Assembly (NCBI RefSeq): GCF_001038505.1
Contig: NZ_LDPY01000001.1
Location: 1,054,001-1,118,000, forward strand
Source of the DNA: Puniceibacterium sp. IMCC21224
GTDB lineage: Bacteria; Pseudomonadota; Alphaproteobacteria; Rhodobacterales; Rhodobacteraceae
Reading direction: 5' to 3'
DNA length: 64,000 nt
Both the position numbers and the translations under genes were made by a program. Shown here in pieces: positions 34,722 through 43,248 of this stretch (position 1 is its first letter; each line of letters begins with the position of its first letter). The notes below the pieces were generated by a model. That model was not told the origin of the DNA, did no database searches, and saw only the letters and a list, made by a program, of their open reading frames with translations.

Positions 34722-35507
34722 GTGTCAAAATTCGGAAAATCCACGCTAGCGGCCGCTGCATTTCTGGCTCTGACTGCGGCGTCGGGGTCGGCGGCAACAT
34801 TGTACCAAGCACCTGCAAATGTGGTCGGTGGCTACTGCCCGACTTGCGCTGGTACAGCGACGACGCTGGGCGACGATATCAGTCTGGATGGCGGCCCTGC
34901 GCGGCTATCACAGCTGACTTGGGATACGTCCAATTATGGCACAGATTACAACGCTGACATTGTGGTCGAGTTCTTTAATGTCGATCTGAGCGGCGCTTTC
35001 CCGGCATTGGGATCGCTGATTGCGTCGCAAACAACAACCCACTTTCTGACCGGACAAGCGAGTGGCAACACGCGCAGATCTTTTGTCGACATTCTTCTCG
35101 ACCTGGTTGTGCCAGAGCGGTTTATCTACACGATCAGCGTAGAGAACAACAATGGCGGCACCAATTGGAACATGGCCGGGCAACTCACTGATAGCGCGGT
35201 AGGAGAGGATGCCACTTTAGCCGACGCACAGGTTGGTACCAACCACGAGACTGACTATTTCTTTGCAGATTGGGTTTTGGCACCGGGGACGGATACGGCG
35301 GCGTTGTCTGTTGGCCGGATGGGTATGGGGGCATTCCAGCTTGGTTTGCCAGGCAGCGAGGACGCGGCGGCGTTCAGCAATGTGACGCCGAACGTGACAT
35401 TTCAGGGGACGTCGCTTGCCGCGGTTCCACTTCCGGCGGGTCTGCCGTTGCTGATTGCTGGGTTGGGTGCGTTGGGCTTGATGCGGCGTCGACGCAATCC
35501 GGCCTGA
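34722..35507 (+). CDS. VPLPA-CTERM sorting-domain surface protein
   Basis: GTG start at 34722, seven bases after GGAGGG; 261 residues. A signal peptide (about 1-26, ending SGSAA) is followed by a beta-rich domain of unknown function, with a CPTC pair near the mature N-terminus. The C-terminus is a classic PEP-CTERM-like tripartite signal: VPLPAGLPLLIAGLGALGLM then RRRR. Exosortases recognise such tails and anchor or release the protein during export; these systems are linked to exopolysaccharide and biofilm in Rhodobacterales. No exosortase is in the window. It is a single gene between two unrelated operons. Confidence 0.78.
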   Translation: MSKFGKSTLAAAAFLALTAASGSAATLYQAPANVVGGYCPTCAGTATTLGDDISLDGGPARLSQLTWDTSNYGTDYNADIVVEFFNVDLSGAFPALGSLIASQTTTHFLTGQASGNTRRSFVDILLDLVVPERFIYTISVENNNGGTNWNMAGQLTDSAVGEDATLADAQVGTNHETDYFFADWVLAPGTDTAALSVGRMGMGAFQLGLPGSEDAAAFSNVTPNVTFQGTSLAAVPLPAGLPLLIAGLGALGLMRRRRNPA

Positions 35508-35518
35508 TACTCATTTTA

Positions 35519-35552
35519 TTGTCAGCGTCGAAGCGATGACGTTCGCTGACAA
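35519..35552. terminator. Bidirectional terminator after the VPLPA-CTERM gene
   Basis: TTGTCAGCG (35519-35527) and CGCTGACAA (35544-35552) form a perfect 9-bp stem, extended by further CG pairing inside. It lies between convergent stops (35507 and 35592). A T6 run is present at about 35563-35569 on the plus strand. Confidence 0.65.
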
Positions 35553-35591
35553 TGGCGGTGCGCTTTTTTCATTGGTCTTGGCCGCGCCAGA

Positions 35592-36332
35592 TTAGGTTTC
35601 GCCTGCATACCGATCCAGCCGCCGGGCCAGAAATCCCACGGCCCAGTGCAGGATCACTGTCAAAAGAGCCAGCACGATCAGGCTGGCGAACATCAGGTCG
35701 ATCTTGGCGCGGCCATTGGCCAGCAGCATCAGATATCCCAACCCTTTGGATGCGCCCACCCATTCTCCGATCACTGCGCCGATGGGGGCATAGACCGCGG
35801 CGAGCCGCAGGCCCGACCCGAGTGCGGGCAGGGCTGACGGGATTTGTATCCGCCGCAGCACCTGCGTCCGGGTTGCGCGCATGGTTGATGCCAAATCCAG
35901 ATAGCCCGCAGGCGTCCGCATCAGCCCGTCCAGAAACGCCGAGGTGACGGGAAAATAGATGATCAGCACCGCCATCACGATCTTGGATCCGATGCCATAG
36001 CCGAACCACAGCGTCAGCACCGGAGCGAGGGCAAAGACCGGCACCGCCTGCGTGAACACCAGCAGTGGCATCACCAATCGTCGCACGGTGGCTGACAGCG
36101 ACAGCCACACCGCGCTCATCACGCCAAGGCCTGCGCCAATGATAAGTCCCGCGATCACCTCGGTCGCTGTTATCAATGCGTTTTCGGCGATCAGCACTCG
36201 TGACGCCCATCCCGCCTGCGCCACCCGCAGCGGCGAGGGTAGAATAAAATGCGGCGCCCCGGTCAGCCAGACCAGCGCCTGCCATAGACCGAGTCCCAGC
36301 AGCAGCGCCGCCAGCAGATCCCAGCGCCTCAT
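35592..36332 (-). CDS. thiX: Thiamin-precursor ABC transporter permease
   Basis: ATG at 36332 overlaps the thiZ stop as ATGA; 246 residues with six membrane helices. The binding-protein-dependent permease motif is present near residues 145-190 (ATRTQVLRRIQIPSALPALGSGLRLA in shape, with the EAA-like loop). Last gene of the thiamin operon. With thiY and thiZ it should import a pyrimidine precursor such as HMP or formylaminopyrimidine. Confidence 0.82.
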   Translation of the reverse strand: MRRWDLLAALLLGLGLWQALVWLTGAPHFILPSPLRVAQAGWASRVLIAENALITATEVIAGLIIGAGLGVMSAVWLSLSATVRRLVMPLLVFTQAVPVFALAPVLTLWFGYGIGSKIVMAVLIIYFPVTSAFLDGLMRTPAGYLDLASTMRATRTQVLRRIQIPSALPALGSGLRLAAVYAPIGAVIGEWVGASKGLGYLMLLANGRAKIDLMFASLIVLALLTVILHWAVGFLARRLDRYAGET

Positions 36333-37063
36333 ATCACGGGACTCCTGTCGCGCAGATGATCCAGCAATGCGGCCTGACAGGCCAGCGTGTCGGGGGCGTC
36401 GTGTTTGCGCACGGGCGCTGTGTCGGGCACCGGCCAAACCGTCGCCTCAGAGGGGGACATGACCACAATTCTGTGCCCCAGGCGCGCCGCCTCGGTCGGA
36501 TCATGCGTCACCATCAGCACGGTGCGCCCGGTCAGTACATCCGCCGCCAGATCCTGCATATCCGCCCGCGTGCTGGCGTCCAGCGCTGAAAACGGCTCAT
36601 CCAGCAAGACAACCGGCGTGTCCTCCATCAGGGTGCGGGCCAACGCAGCCCGCTGCCGCATCCCGCCCGACAATGCACCGGGTCGTTTGTGCCGGTGCGC
36701 GGCCAGTCCGACCTGATCGAGCAGCGCGTTGGCGCGGTCGAGATCGGGCACCGCACCGCGCAGCCGCGCGCCCAGCACCACATTGCCCAGCACATCAAGC
36801 CAGGGCAGCAGCAAATCCGTCTGCGCCATGTAGCTGACCCGCCCGGCGAGTGCTGAACCATCCGAGGACGCAATCGCTCCGGCAAACTCCGCGCCGGTCG
36901 GCAGGTCAAGGATCAGCCGCAGCACCGTGGATTTCCCGACACCCGAGCGACCCAGAAGGCATGTCCATTGTGCGCCCGGAACCTCAAGCGTCAGCGGACC
37001 GAATAGCGGCAGTCCTGCCATTGTGCAGGTGCCGTGCAGCGTGATCCCCGGTGCTGATGTCAT
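36329..37063 (-). CDS. thiZ: Thiamin-precursor ABC transporter ATPase
   Basis: ATG at 37063 overlaps the tenA stop (ATGA); 244 residues. Walker A LLGRSGVGKST, signature ALSGGMRQRAALARTL, Walker B VVLLDEPFSALD and switch His in MVTHDPTEAA are all intact. It resembles nitrate/taurine/thiamin-precursor family ATPases and powers ThiX. Confidence 0.84.
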   Translation of the reverse strand: MTSAPGITLHGTCTMAGLPLFGPLTLEVPGAQWTCLLGRSGVGKSTVLRLILDLPTGAEFAGAIASSDGSALAGRVSYMAQTDLLLPWLDVLGNVVLGARLRGAVPDLDRANALLDQVGLAAHRHKRPGALSGGMRQRAALARTLMEDTPVVLLDEPFSALDASTRADMQDLAADVLTGRTVLMVTHDPTEAARLGHRIVVMSPSEATVWPVPDTAPVRKHDAPDTLACQAALLDHLRDRSPVI

Positions 37064-37758
37064 TGGCTGGTCGCACCCCCGCGCATACCCATGTCCCAGA
37101 ATCCGACCTCCAATGCCGTGGCTCGGGTGAAACGCGCCTGCACTGCGGACCATCGCGGCGTGTCCTCGAACCCGGCGCCTATCCGGCGGATGCAGGCGGC
37201 GTCCAGCATCGCGCCGACGTCACGGCAGACCTGCTGATATTCGGTGACCGCGTAGGTGTCGATCCAGCCCTTGTACGGCCCGTCTGAGCCAGCCAACGCC
37301 AACCCGATCTCTCCGTATCCCATCACACACGGTGCCATCGCCGCCATCAGTTCGATAAAATCGCCCGACAGTCCCGCGTCCATGACGTAGCGGGTATAGG
37401 CGAGGTTCTCGACCTCTTCGGTGGCGTGGAACAATTGGTCTTCGCTGATCCCCTCGGCGGCACAGACCTGCACGTGCAGCCCCATTTCGTGGTTGACCAG
37501 CGCGTTAACCGTCCCGGCGCAGGTGCGCATTTCATCCAGGGTTTCGGCCTTGACCACCCCCAGTGCCCAGGCGCGGGCAAAATGCACGAGGAACACGTAG
37601 TCCTGTATCAGATAGTGCAGGAACGCCGCGCGCGGCAGGGTGCCGTCGCCCAACCCGCGTACAAAGCTGTGGTCGGTATAGGCGGGCCAGGCCGTGCCTG
37701 CGCCGTGGCGCAGCGCGGCAAAGGCGCGACCGTAATCGGCGTTGGTCCCAGAGCTCAT
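37060..37758 (-). CDS. tenA: TenA-family aminopyrimidine aminohydrolase
   Basis: Protein of 232 residues, all-helical TenA family. The active-site set is visible: Cys144 in MAPCVMGYGEIG with Glu150, plus DYVFLVHFARA near residues 53-62. TenA releases HMP from degraded thiamin (aminopyrimidine), a salvage step. Its stop and start both overlap neighbours (ATGA), so it is a fixed part of the operon. Confidence 0.84.
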   Translation of the reverse strand: MSSGTNADYGRAFAALRHGAGTAWPAYTDHSFVRGLGDGTLPRAAFLHYLIQDYVFLVHFARAWALGVVKAETLDEMRTCAGTVNALVNHEMGLHVQVCAAEGISEDQLFHATEEVENLAYTRYVMDAGLSGDFIELMAAMAPCVMGYGEIGLALAGSDGPYKGWIDTYAVTEYQQVCRDVGAMLDAACIRRIGAGFEDTPRWSAVQARFTRATALEVGFWDMGMRGGATSQ

Positions 37759-38690
37759 GGCTTGGTAATGTCCATAGTGATCCGATCGACCGGGTTTACC
37801 GAGGGCACCATTCCGGTCTCGGCCAGGAACGCCTCGAACGCGGCATAGCGGCCATAATCCATCGCCGTGGGGCGCAGCGCAAAGCGCGGCAAGGTGTCGG
37901 CCCAGGCGCGCTTGTTCAGCTCATCCTGCAATTCGGTGGCGGTTGCTGCGAAAACTTCCCAGCTCTCATCCGGGTGATTGACCATGTATTGCGTCGCCTT
38001 TTCGGTTGCCGCAAGGAACCGCGCTACCATGTCTGTGTCCATAGTGTCGGGGTTGGCGACGTAGATCAGTTCGTCATAGGCGGGCAGGCCCTCTTCCTCG
38101 ACAAAGAAACATTTGCCGGGCACGCCCTCGATATCCATCTGATTGAGTTCGAAATTGCGGTAGGCGCCGATCACCGCGTCGACCTGGCCCGACATAAGTG
38201 CGGGTGACAGCGACCAGTTCACATTGACTAGTTCGATGTCGCTCAGGGTCATGTCATATTTGTTCAGGATCGCCGACAGCACCGCCTCTTCGACACCACC
38301 GACCGAGAAGCCGACCTTGCGGTCCCGCAGATCGGCGGGGGATTTGATCGGCCCATCCGCCAGCGCCAACAAGCAGTTCAGCGGCGTGGCGACCAACGTC
38401 CCCACACGGATCAGCGGCAACCCTTCGTGGATTTGCAAGTGCAGTTGCGGCTGGTAGGAAATCGCCAAATCGGCCTGGCCTGCCGCCACCATCTTGGGCG
38501 GGTCCGACGGATCAGCGGGGGCGATAATCTCGACCTCCAGATCCTGTTCGGCAAAATAGCCCAGTTCCTGTGCCAGAATGACCGGCCCGTGGTCGGGGTT
38601 CACGAACCAATCGAGCATCAGGGTCATCTTGTCCTGCGCCAGCGCTGGTGAGGCGATCATCAGGGCGGCAACAATCGGGATCAGTTTCAT
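37755..38690 (-). CDS. thiY: ThiY-like HMP-precursor binding protein
   Basis: ATG at 38690 overlaps the thiF stop; the 311-residue product has a clean signal peptide (MKLIPIVAALMIASPALAQ). Mature part begins KMTLMLDWFVNPDHGP and has the NMT1/THI5-like CFFVEEEGLPAYDELIYVA block of ThiY proteins that bind formylaminopyrimidine. It feeds the ThiXZ transporter. Confidence 0.83.
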   Translation of the reverse strand: MKLIPIVAALMIASPALAQDKMTLMLDWFVNPDHGPVILAQELGYFAEQDLEVEIIAPADPSDPPKMVAAGQADLAISYQPQLHLQIHEGLPLIRVGTLVATPLNCLLALADGPIKSPADLRDRKVGFSVGGVEEAVLSAILNKYDMTLSDIELVNVNWSLSPALMSGQVDAVIGAYRNFELNQMDIEGVPGKCFFVEEEGLPAYDELIYVANPDTMDTDMVARFLAATEKATQYMVNHPDESWEVFAATATELQDELNKRAWADTLPRFALRPTAMDYGRYAAFEAFLAETGMVPSVNPVDRITMDITKP

Positions 38691-39685
38691 TCGGAACCTT
38701 TCACAGTCAGTGCGGGCGCGTCGCCCATGGAGATAAGGGATATTTCGCCCGGCCAGCGGGCCTGAAGCAGTCGCGCCGCAGTCCAGGCGCGCAGGCCCGA
38801 CCGGCAGCACAAAACGGTTCTTTGGTCAGGTTTTGGCAAGGGTCCACCGGGGCCAAAGTCTGTCGCAACGTGGCGCGCGGCGTGTGGGACAAAGGGCAGG
38901 GGGGCCTCGTCCTCACCGCGCAGTTCAACCGCGAAATCGTCGGATGTGACGCTGTCCGGGGCGACAAAAGACAATATGCGTTCGGGTTCCGGTGCGCCGT
39001 CAAAACGGAACCCGGCACTGCGAAACGTTCGCAGATCCAAAGTCAGCATTTGCCCCAGTGGCGCGGGTTTCAATGCCAGAAGATACGACAGCGCCATCTG
39101 CGCCTGCATCGCGCCCAGCGTTCCGACCAGCGGCCCCATCACACCGGCGGTGTCGCAGCTTGCCGCCTGGGCGGGCAGGTCGGGGAACACCGCCCGAAGT
39201 GATGGTGCACCGCCGCAGAATCCGCCCGCATAGCCCGCGAACCCCAGTGCAGAGGCCGAGAATAGCGGCAGTTCCCGCGCGTGACAGGCATCAGACAGCA
39301 CATAGCTAACGGCGAAACTGTCGGCGCAATCGAGCACGGCATCAACTCCGTCCAGAAACCCGCCCACAGTTGCGGGGGTCAGCGACGCGCAGATCGGCAC
39401 AATCGCGATGTCGCTGTTGCGGGCGCTCAGATGTGTTGCGGCCCTGTCAGCCTTGGGGTGGTCCACGTCCCCCTCCGTGTACAGAACCTGCCGGTGCAAA
39501 TTGCTGCGCGACACGACGTCTGGGTCAACAATCGTGATCCGCCCGACTCCGGCCCCGGCAAGATACATCAACGCCGGACATCCCAGCCCACCAGCCCCCA
39601 CAACCAGCAGATGCGCCGCCGTCAGCCGCGCCTGTCCATCAACGCCCACGTCGGGCAGGATCTGTTGGCGGGTATAGCGATTCAT
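38687..39685 (-). CDS. thiF: ThiF adenylyltransferase with C-terminal rhodanese domain, zinc cysteines lost
   Basis: ATG at 39685 overlaps the thiE stop (ATGA); 332 residues. N-terminal MoeB/ThiF domain: RYTRQQILPDVG, VVGAGGLGCPALMYLAGAGVG, and SCDTAGVMGPLVG with the family Cys. The C-terminal 95 residues form a rhodanese-like domain with loop LCCRSGLRAW. It adenylates the ThiS C-terminus and can pass sulfur to it. The CYRC motif of ordinary ThiF is SLRA here, and the second CxxC is also absent, so the structural zinc site is missing. Confidence 0.83.
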   Translation of the reverse strand: MNRYTRQQILPDVGVDGQARLTAAHLLVVGAGGLGCPALMYLAGAGVGRITIVDPDVVSRSNLHRQVLYTEGDVDHPKADRAATHLSARNSDIAIVPICASLTPATVGGFLDGVDAVLDCADSFAVSYVLSDACHARELPLFSASALGFAGYAGGFCGGAPSLRAVFPDLPAQAASCDTAGVMGPLVGTLGAMQAQMALSYLLALKPAPLGQMLTLDLRTFRSAGFRFDGAPEPERILSFVAPDSVTSDDFAVELRGEDEAPLPFVPHAARHVATDFGPGGPLPKPDQRTVLCCRSGLRAWTAARLLQARWPGEISLISMGDAPALTVKGSE

Positions 39686-40287
39686 GTCGCCGCCCTCGTC
39701 GCGGCCAGCCACTCACGCACCCGCGCTTCGGGATCTGGGTTCAGGGTGATATCGGTCACGGCGGCTACGATGTCCGCCCCGGCATCAAACGCCCCGCCGA
39801 CGCGTGCAATGTTCATTCCTCCGATGGCGACCAGAGGGATCTCACCTACCAGCGCCTTCCATTCGGTGACGCGTTCCAGCCCCTGTTGATGCCATTTCAT
39901 CTGTTTGAGGATCGTCGGGTAAACCGGCCCCAGCGCGATATAATCGGGGTTCAGCGCCAATGCGCGTTCCAGTTCGGCCCGGTCGTGGGTGCTGATGCCC
40001 AGCCGCAAATCGGCGCGGCGGATCGCGTCCAGATCGGCGTCGTCCAGATCCTCCTGACCCAGATGCACGAAGTCGCACCCCTCGTCGATGGCGACCTGCC
40101 AGTGATCGTTGATTACCAGCACTGCCCCATGTGCGGCACACAGCGCCCGCGACCGGCGCACTTCTGCCCGCAGCGCATCGGGGGCCAGATCCTTGGCCCG
40201 CAGTTGAACGAGGCGGATGCCCAGCGGCAGCAGCCGCGCAAGCCAGTCGGCAGAGTCGAAAATCGGATAAAATCGGTCCAGCGTCAT
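39682..40287 (-). CDS. thiE: Thiamin-phosphate synthase
   Basis: Protein of 201 residues, TIM-barrel Thi[63 protein letters not shown] and [11 protein letters not shown]. It joins HMP pyrophosphate and thiazole phosphate into thiamin phosphate. Overlaps thiG and thiF by ATGA. Confidence 0.86.
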   Translation of the reverse strand: MTLDRFYPIFDSADWLARLLPLGIRLVQLRAKDLAPDALRAEVRRSRALCAAHGAVLVINDHWQVAIDEGCDFVHLGQEDLDDADLDAIRRADLRLGISTHDRAELERALALNPDYIALGPVYPTILKQMKWHQQGLERVTEWKALVGEIPLVAIGGMNIARVGGAFDAGADIVAAVTDITLNPDPEARVREWLAATRAAT

Positions 40288-41057
40288 GACAGGAATGCCT
40301 TTCCCAACACCGGGGTCGATGGGGCGGCCATATCGCGCGGCTCCATCGGGTCAGCGTCGCAGGCCAGTCTGCCCGCCCGCAAGGCAAGGGCAAAAGCCTC
40401 GGCCATCGCGGCGGGATCACCAGCCTTGGCGACAGCAGTGTTCAGCAGCACCGCGTCATAGCCCAGTTCCATCGCCTGCGTTGCCTGTGACGGCAGGCCC
40501 AGCCCGGCATCAATCACCAGCGGTACATCCGGGAAATGCGCCCGCATCGCCCGCAGACCAAAGAGGTTGTTCAGCCCCAGCCCCGACCCGATCGGAGCCC
40601 CCCAGGGCATCAGCACTTCGCAGCCCGCATGCAGCAACCGGTCCGCGACGACCAGATCCTCGGTCGTGTAAGGAAAGACCTGAAAGCCGTCTTCGGTCAG
40701 GATTCGCGCTGCTTCGACCAGACCAAACACATCGGGTTGCAGGGTGTCCTCTTCGCCGATGACCTCAAGCTTGATCCATTTGGTACCAAAGACTTCGCGC
40801 GCCATATGGGCCGTGGTTACCGCCTCTTTGACACTGTGGCAGCCGGCGGTGTTGGGCAGCACATGCACGCCCAGATCGCGGATCAACGCCCAGAAATCCT
40901 GCCCCGCGCGGTCCTGTCCGCTTTCGCGGCGCAGCGACACGGTGGCCACGGCCGCGCCCGAGCGGCGGAACGCCTCGGCCAGAATGGCGGGCGAGGGGTA
41001 TTGCGCCGTGCCCAACATTAGCGGGTTGTCGAGCGCGGTGCCGTAAAAGTTGCGCAT
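40284..41057 (-). CDS. thiG: Thiazole synthase
   Basis: Protein of 257 residues. ThiG blocks: [41 protein letters not shown] with the Schiff-base Lys, [15 protein letters not shown] and [30 protein letters not shown]. It makes the thiazole from DXP, dehydroglycine from ThiO and ThiS thiocarboxylate. Three bases after thiS. Confidence 0.9.
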   Translation of the reverse strand: MRNFYGTALDNPLMLGTAQYPSPAILAEAFRRSGAAVATVSLRRESGQDRAGQDFWALIRDLGVHVLPNTAGCHSVKEAVTTAHMAREVFGTKWIKLEVIGEEDTLQPDVFGLVEAARILTEDGFQVFPYTTEDLVVADRLLHAGCEVLMPWGAPIGSGLGLNNLFGLRAMRAHFPDVPLVIDAGLGLPSQATQAMELGYDAVLLNTAVAKAGDPAAMAEAFALALRAGRLACDADPMEPRDMAAPSTPVLGKAFLS

Positions 41058-41060
41058 CGC

Positions 41061-41258
41061 TCAGCCCCCCTGCATCGGCGCGAGGACTTCGATTGCGTCA
41101 CCATTGGACAGGGTGAGCCCGGCGCGCAGCCCTTGCGGCACGAAATTGCCGTTGACGGCTGTGGCCACTACGGCATCGCCGTACCCGGCTTCGGTCAGGG
41201 CGTCGGTCAGGGTGGTGGCGGCGATCACGCGGGACTCACCGTTCAGGGTAATATTCAT
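41061..41258 (-). CDS. thiS: Sulfur-carrier protein ThiS
   Basis: Protein of 65 residues with the ubiquitin-like fold pattern and C-terminal Gly-Gly (APMQGG), the site of thiocarboxylate formation. Overlaps thiO by ATGA and precedes thiG. Confidence 0.88.
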   Translation of the reverse strand: MNITLNGESRVIAATTLTDALTEAGYGDAVVATAVNGNFVPQGLRAGLTLSNGDAIEVLAPMQGG

Positions 41259-42232
41259 GGCAGAGCCTCCTCAGTCTGTTGGTCGAACACGGCCTCGGCC
41301 ACCTGCCGCGCCATGGCGGGCGCCAGCAGGAAGCCGTGACGGTACAGCCCGTTTAGCCGGATCAGATTGTTCGTGCGGGCGACGCGCGGCATGTTGTCGG
41401 GATAGGCCGGGCGGATATCAACGCCGATCTCGATCACCTCGGCCTCGGCAAAGGCGGGGGCCAGCGCATAAGCCGACGACAGCAGTTCGAGCATGGCGCG
41501 GGCGGTGACGCCGCCACGTTCAGAACTTTCGATCATCGTCGCACCCAGCATGAATATGCCGTCGCCACGTGGCACAATATACAGCGGGATGCGCGGATGC
41601 AGCAGTCGCACCGGGCGGTGCAAAGTGACCTCCGGGCAGCGCAGCACCAGCATTTCGCCCTTGACGCCGCGCAGGTCGGGCAGGTCGTCGCGGGCGCTGT
41701 AGCCCCGGCAGTCGACCACCAGTCCGGGCAGATCAGCGGGGGTCGCCTCGCGCTGTTCAAAGGTGACGCCGTCGCGTTCCAACCCGTCACGCAGGGCAAT
41801 CAGCGCCAGACGCGGGGTCAGATGCGCCTCGGACTCAAAGAACAGACCCGCTGGGAATCGTTCCCCCAGATCGGGCTCAAATGCCGCAATTTCGGTTGCT
41901 GTCACCGCACGATGGCCGTCGGTTCGGCGCGCAAAGCGCCGCAGATCCGCCCGGTCCCGCGCCAGCGACAGCACCAGCGATCCGTTGCGGGTGACAAGCC
42001 CTGTATGTGTGTGCCACCAGCCCGCAGCCTCTTGGCCCAGCCGGACAACAGGTTCCTCGGCGCTTTCGCCTTCGCAAAATGGTGCCAGCATACCCCCGGC
42101 CCACCAAGAGCACGCATGCGGACCGGGGGCCGCCGCACGGTCGATCAGATGCACGTGCGCCCCCCGGTCGGTCAGAGCGCGCGCGGCACAAAGCCCGGCC
42201 ACGCCGCCACCAAGAACGGTGACCCCGATCAT
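41255..42232 (-). CDS. thiO: Glycine oxidase ThiO
   Basis: Protein of 325 residues, FAD-dependent DAO family: GxGxxG loop in VLGGGVAGLCAARAL, WWAGGMLAPF, LVVDCRGYSA, and C-terminal NGLYRHGFLLAPAMARQVAE. It oxidises glycine to dehydroglycine for ThiG, the aerobic alternative to ThiH. Overlaps thiD and thiS by ATGA. Confidence 0.88.
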   Translation of the reverse strand: MIGVTVLGGGVAGLCAARALTDRGAHVHLIDRAAAPGPHACSWWAGGMLAPFCEGESAEEPVVRLGQEAAGWWHTHTGLVTRNGSLVLSLARDRADLRRFARRTDGHRAVTATEIAAFEPDLGERFPAGLFFESEAHLTPRLALIALRDGLERDGVTFEQREATPADLPGLVVDCRGYSARDDLPDLRGVKGEMLVLRCPEVTLHRPVRLLHPRIPLYIVPRGDGIFMLGATMIESSERGGVTARAMLELLSSAYALAPAFAEAEVIEIGVDIRPAYPDNMPRVARTNNLIRLNGLYRHGFLLAPAMARQVAEAVFDQQTEEALP

Positions 42233-43080
42233 GCTTCGACTGCCTTTGTTGGCCAGAGCGCATGGAAATGATGCACCGGGCCATGACCCGAGCCGATGCG
42301 CAACTGGTCGGCGGCGGTGATCGCGGCCTGTAAATAATCGTGGGCGCGGCGCACGGCTGTCGTCAGGTCCAGACCCTGAGCCAGCCCGGACGCGATGGCC
42401 GCAGAATAGGTACAGCCGGTGCCGTGAGTGTTGCGCGTCTTTTGCCGCTCCGCTTGCAGTTCTGTCGCCCCATCCGGCCCCAGAAGTAGATCGGTGCAGA
42501 TCGTCCCGGCCCCGTGCCCACCCTTGAGCAGGACGTTGCGCGGGCCAAGCGCCAGCAACGCCTCGGCCTGCGTTCGGGGCGCCGCGTCGGCCAGGTGCGG
42601 GACCAGTCGCGCCGCTTCGGGCAGGTTCGGCGTGATGAGCGTGGCGCGCGGGAATAGTTGCTCGATCATTGCTGCCATCGCGTCCTCTTGCAGCAATGCG
42701 TCGCCGGATTTGGCGATCATCACCGGGTCAAGGACAAGGGGTATGTCGGTGTCCTGCAGGGCCTGCGCCACCGCGTCGATGATTGCGGGCGAAAACAACA
42801 TGCCGATCTTGATTGCGCGCACCTCAAGATCGTCGAGAACAGCGCGGATCTGTGCGGCGACCACAGCGGCAGGGATCTCATGCACTGCTGTCACCGCGCG
42901 GGTGTTCTGCGCCGTTACGGCTGTGATGACGGACGCGCCGTAAACGCCGAGAGCCGAAAACGTCTTGAGATCCGCCTGTATGCCGGCACCGCCGCCACTG
43001 TCGGACCCGGCAATCGTCAGAGTGATGGGGGGCGTGTCAAAGTCAGGTATCGTCGGCATCATGTCGTTCGCTTCGGTCAT
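42229..43080 (-). CDS. thiD: HMP(-phosphate) kinase
   Basis: About 283 residues; ATG 43080 or the ATGs at 43062/43059 are possible, none with a clear Shine-Dalgarno. ThiD blocks: LTIAGSDSGGGAGIQADLKT, AVTAQNT, IKIGMLFSPAIID, VLDPVMIAKSG and the end motif NTHGTGCTYSAAIAS with the anion-hole and catalytic Cys/Asp region. It phosphorylates HMP twice to HMP pyrophosphate. First gene behind the TPP riboswitch. Confidence 0.88.
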   Translation of the reverse strand: MTEANDMMPTIPDFDTPPITLTIAGSDSGGGAGIQADLKTFSALGVYGASVITAVTAQNTRAVTAVHEIPAAVVAAQIRAVLDDLEVRAIKIGMLFSPAIIDAVAQALQDTDIPLVLDPVMIAKSGDALLQEDAMAAMIEQLFPRATLITPNLPEAARLVPHLADAAPRTQAEALLALGPRNVLLKGGHGAGTICTDLLLGPDGATELQAERQKTRNTHGTGCTYSAAIASGLAQGLDLTTAVRRAHDYLQAAITAADQLRIGSGHGPVHHFHALWPTKAVEA

Positions 43081-43088
43081 GGGACGTT

Positions 43089-43124
43089 GGGCGAAAAGAC
43101 GTGCGTCGGGCGAATGGATCGCCC
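43089..43124 (-). promoter_or_regulatory. Possible riboswitch expression platform
   Basis: On the minus-strand RNA, GGGCGA (43124-43119) can pair with TCGCCC at 43113-43108 or with a second TCGCCC at 43094-43089. The two pairings exclude each other and lie between the TPP aptamer and thiD, as expected for a switch element. Mechanism (termination or translation) is not evident; TTTT precedes the second copy. Confidence 0.4.
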
Positions 43125-43125
43125 A

Positions 43126-43205
43126 GATACCCGTTCCCTACGCCGGTATTGCCCGGATCAGGTTCGACGGGTTATTCTCAGCCCCAAGAGGCACCCCGAC
43201 GGATC
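43126..43205 (-). ncRNA. TPP (THI-box) riboswitch aptamer
   Basis: Read on the minus strand: GATCCGT (P1 5' arm), GGGGTGCC, GGCTGAGA, ACCC, GAACCTGATCCGGGCAATACCGG, then CGTAGGGAACG and the P1 3' arm ACGGGTATC. All hallmark TPP aptamer blocks (CTGAGA, ACCTGAT, and the GCGTAGGGAA element) are present. It controls the ten-gene thiamin operon downstream. Confidence 0.95.
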
Positions 43206-43248
43206 GCGTGACGCTAGGATAGATTCGCTGGGGATGCAATGGGGGTGC

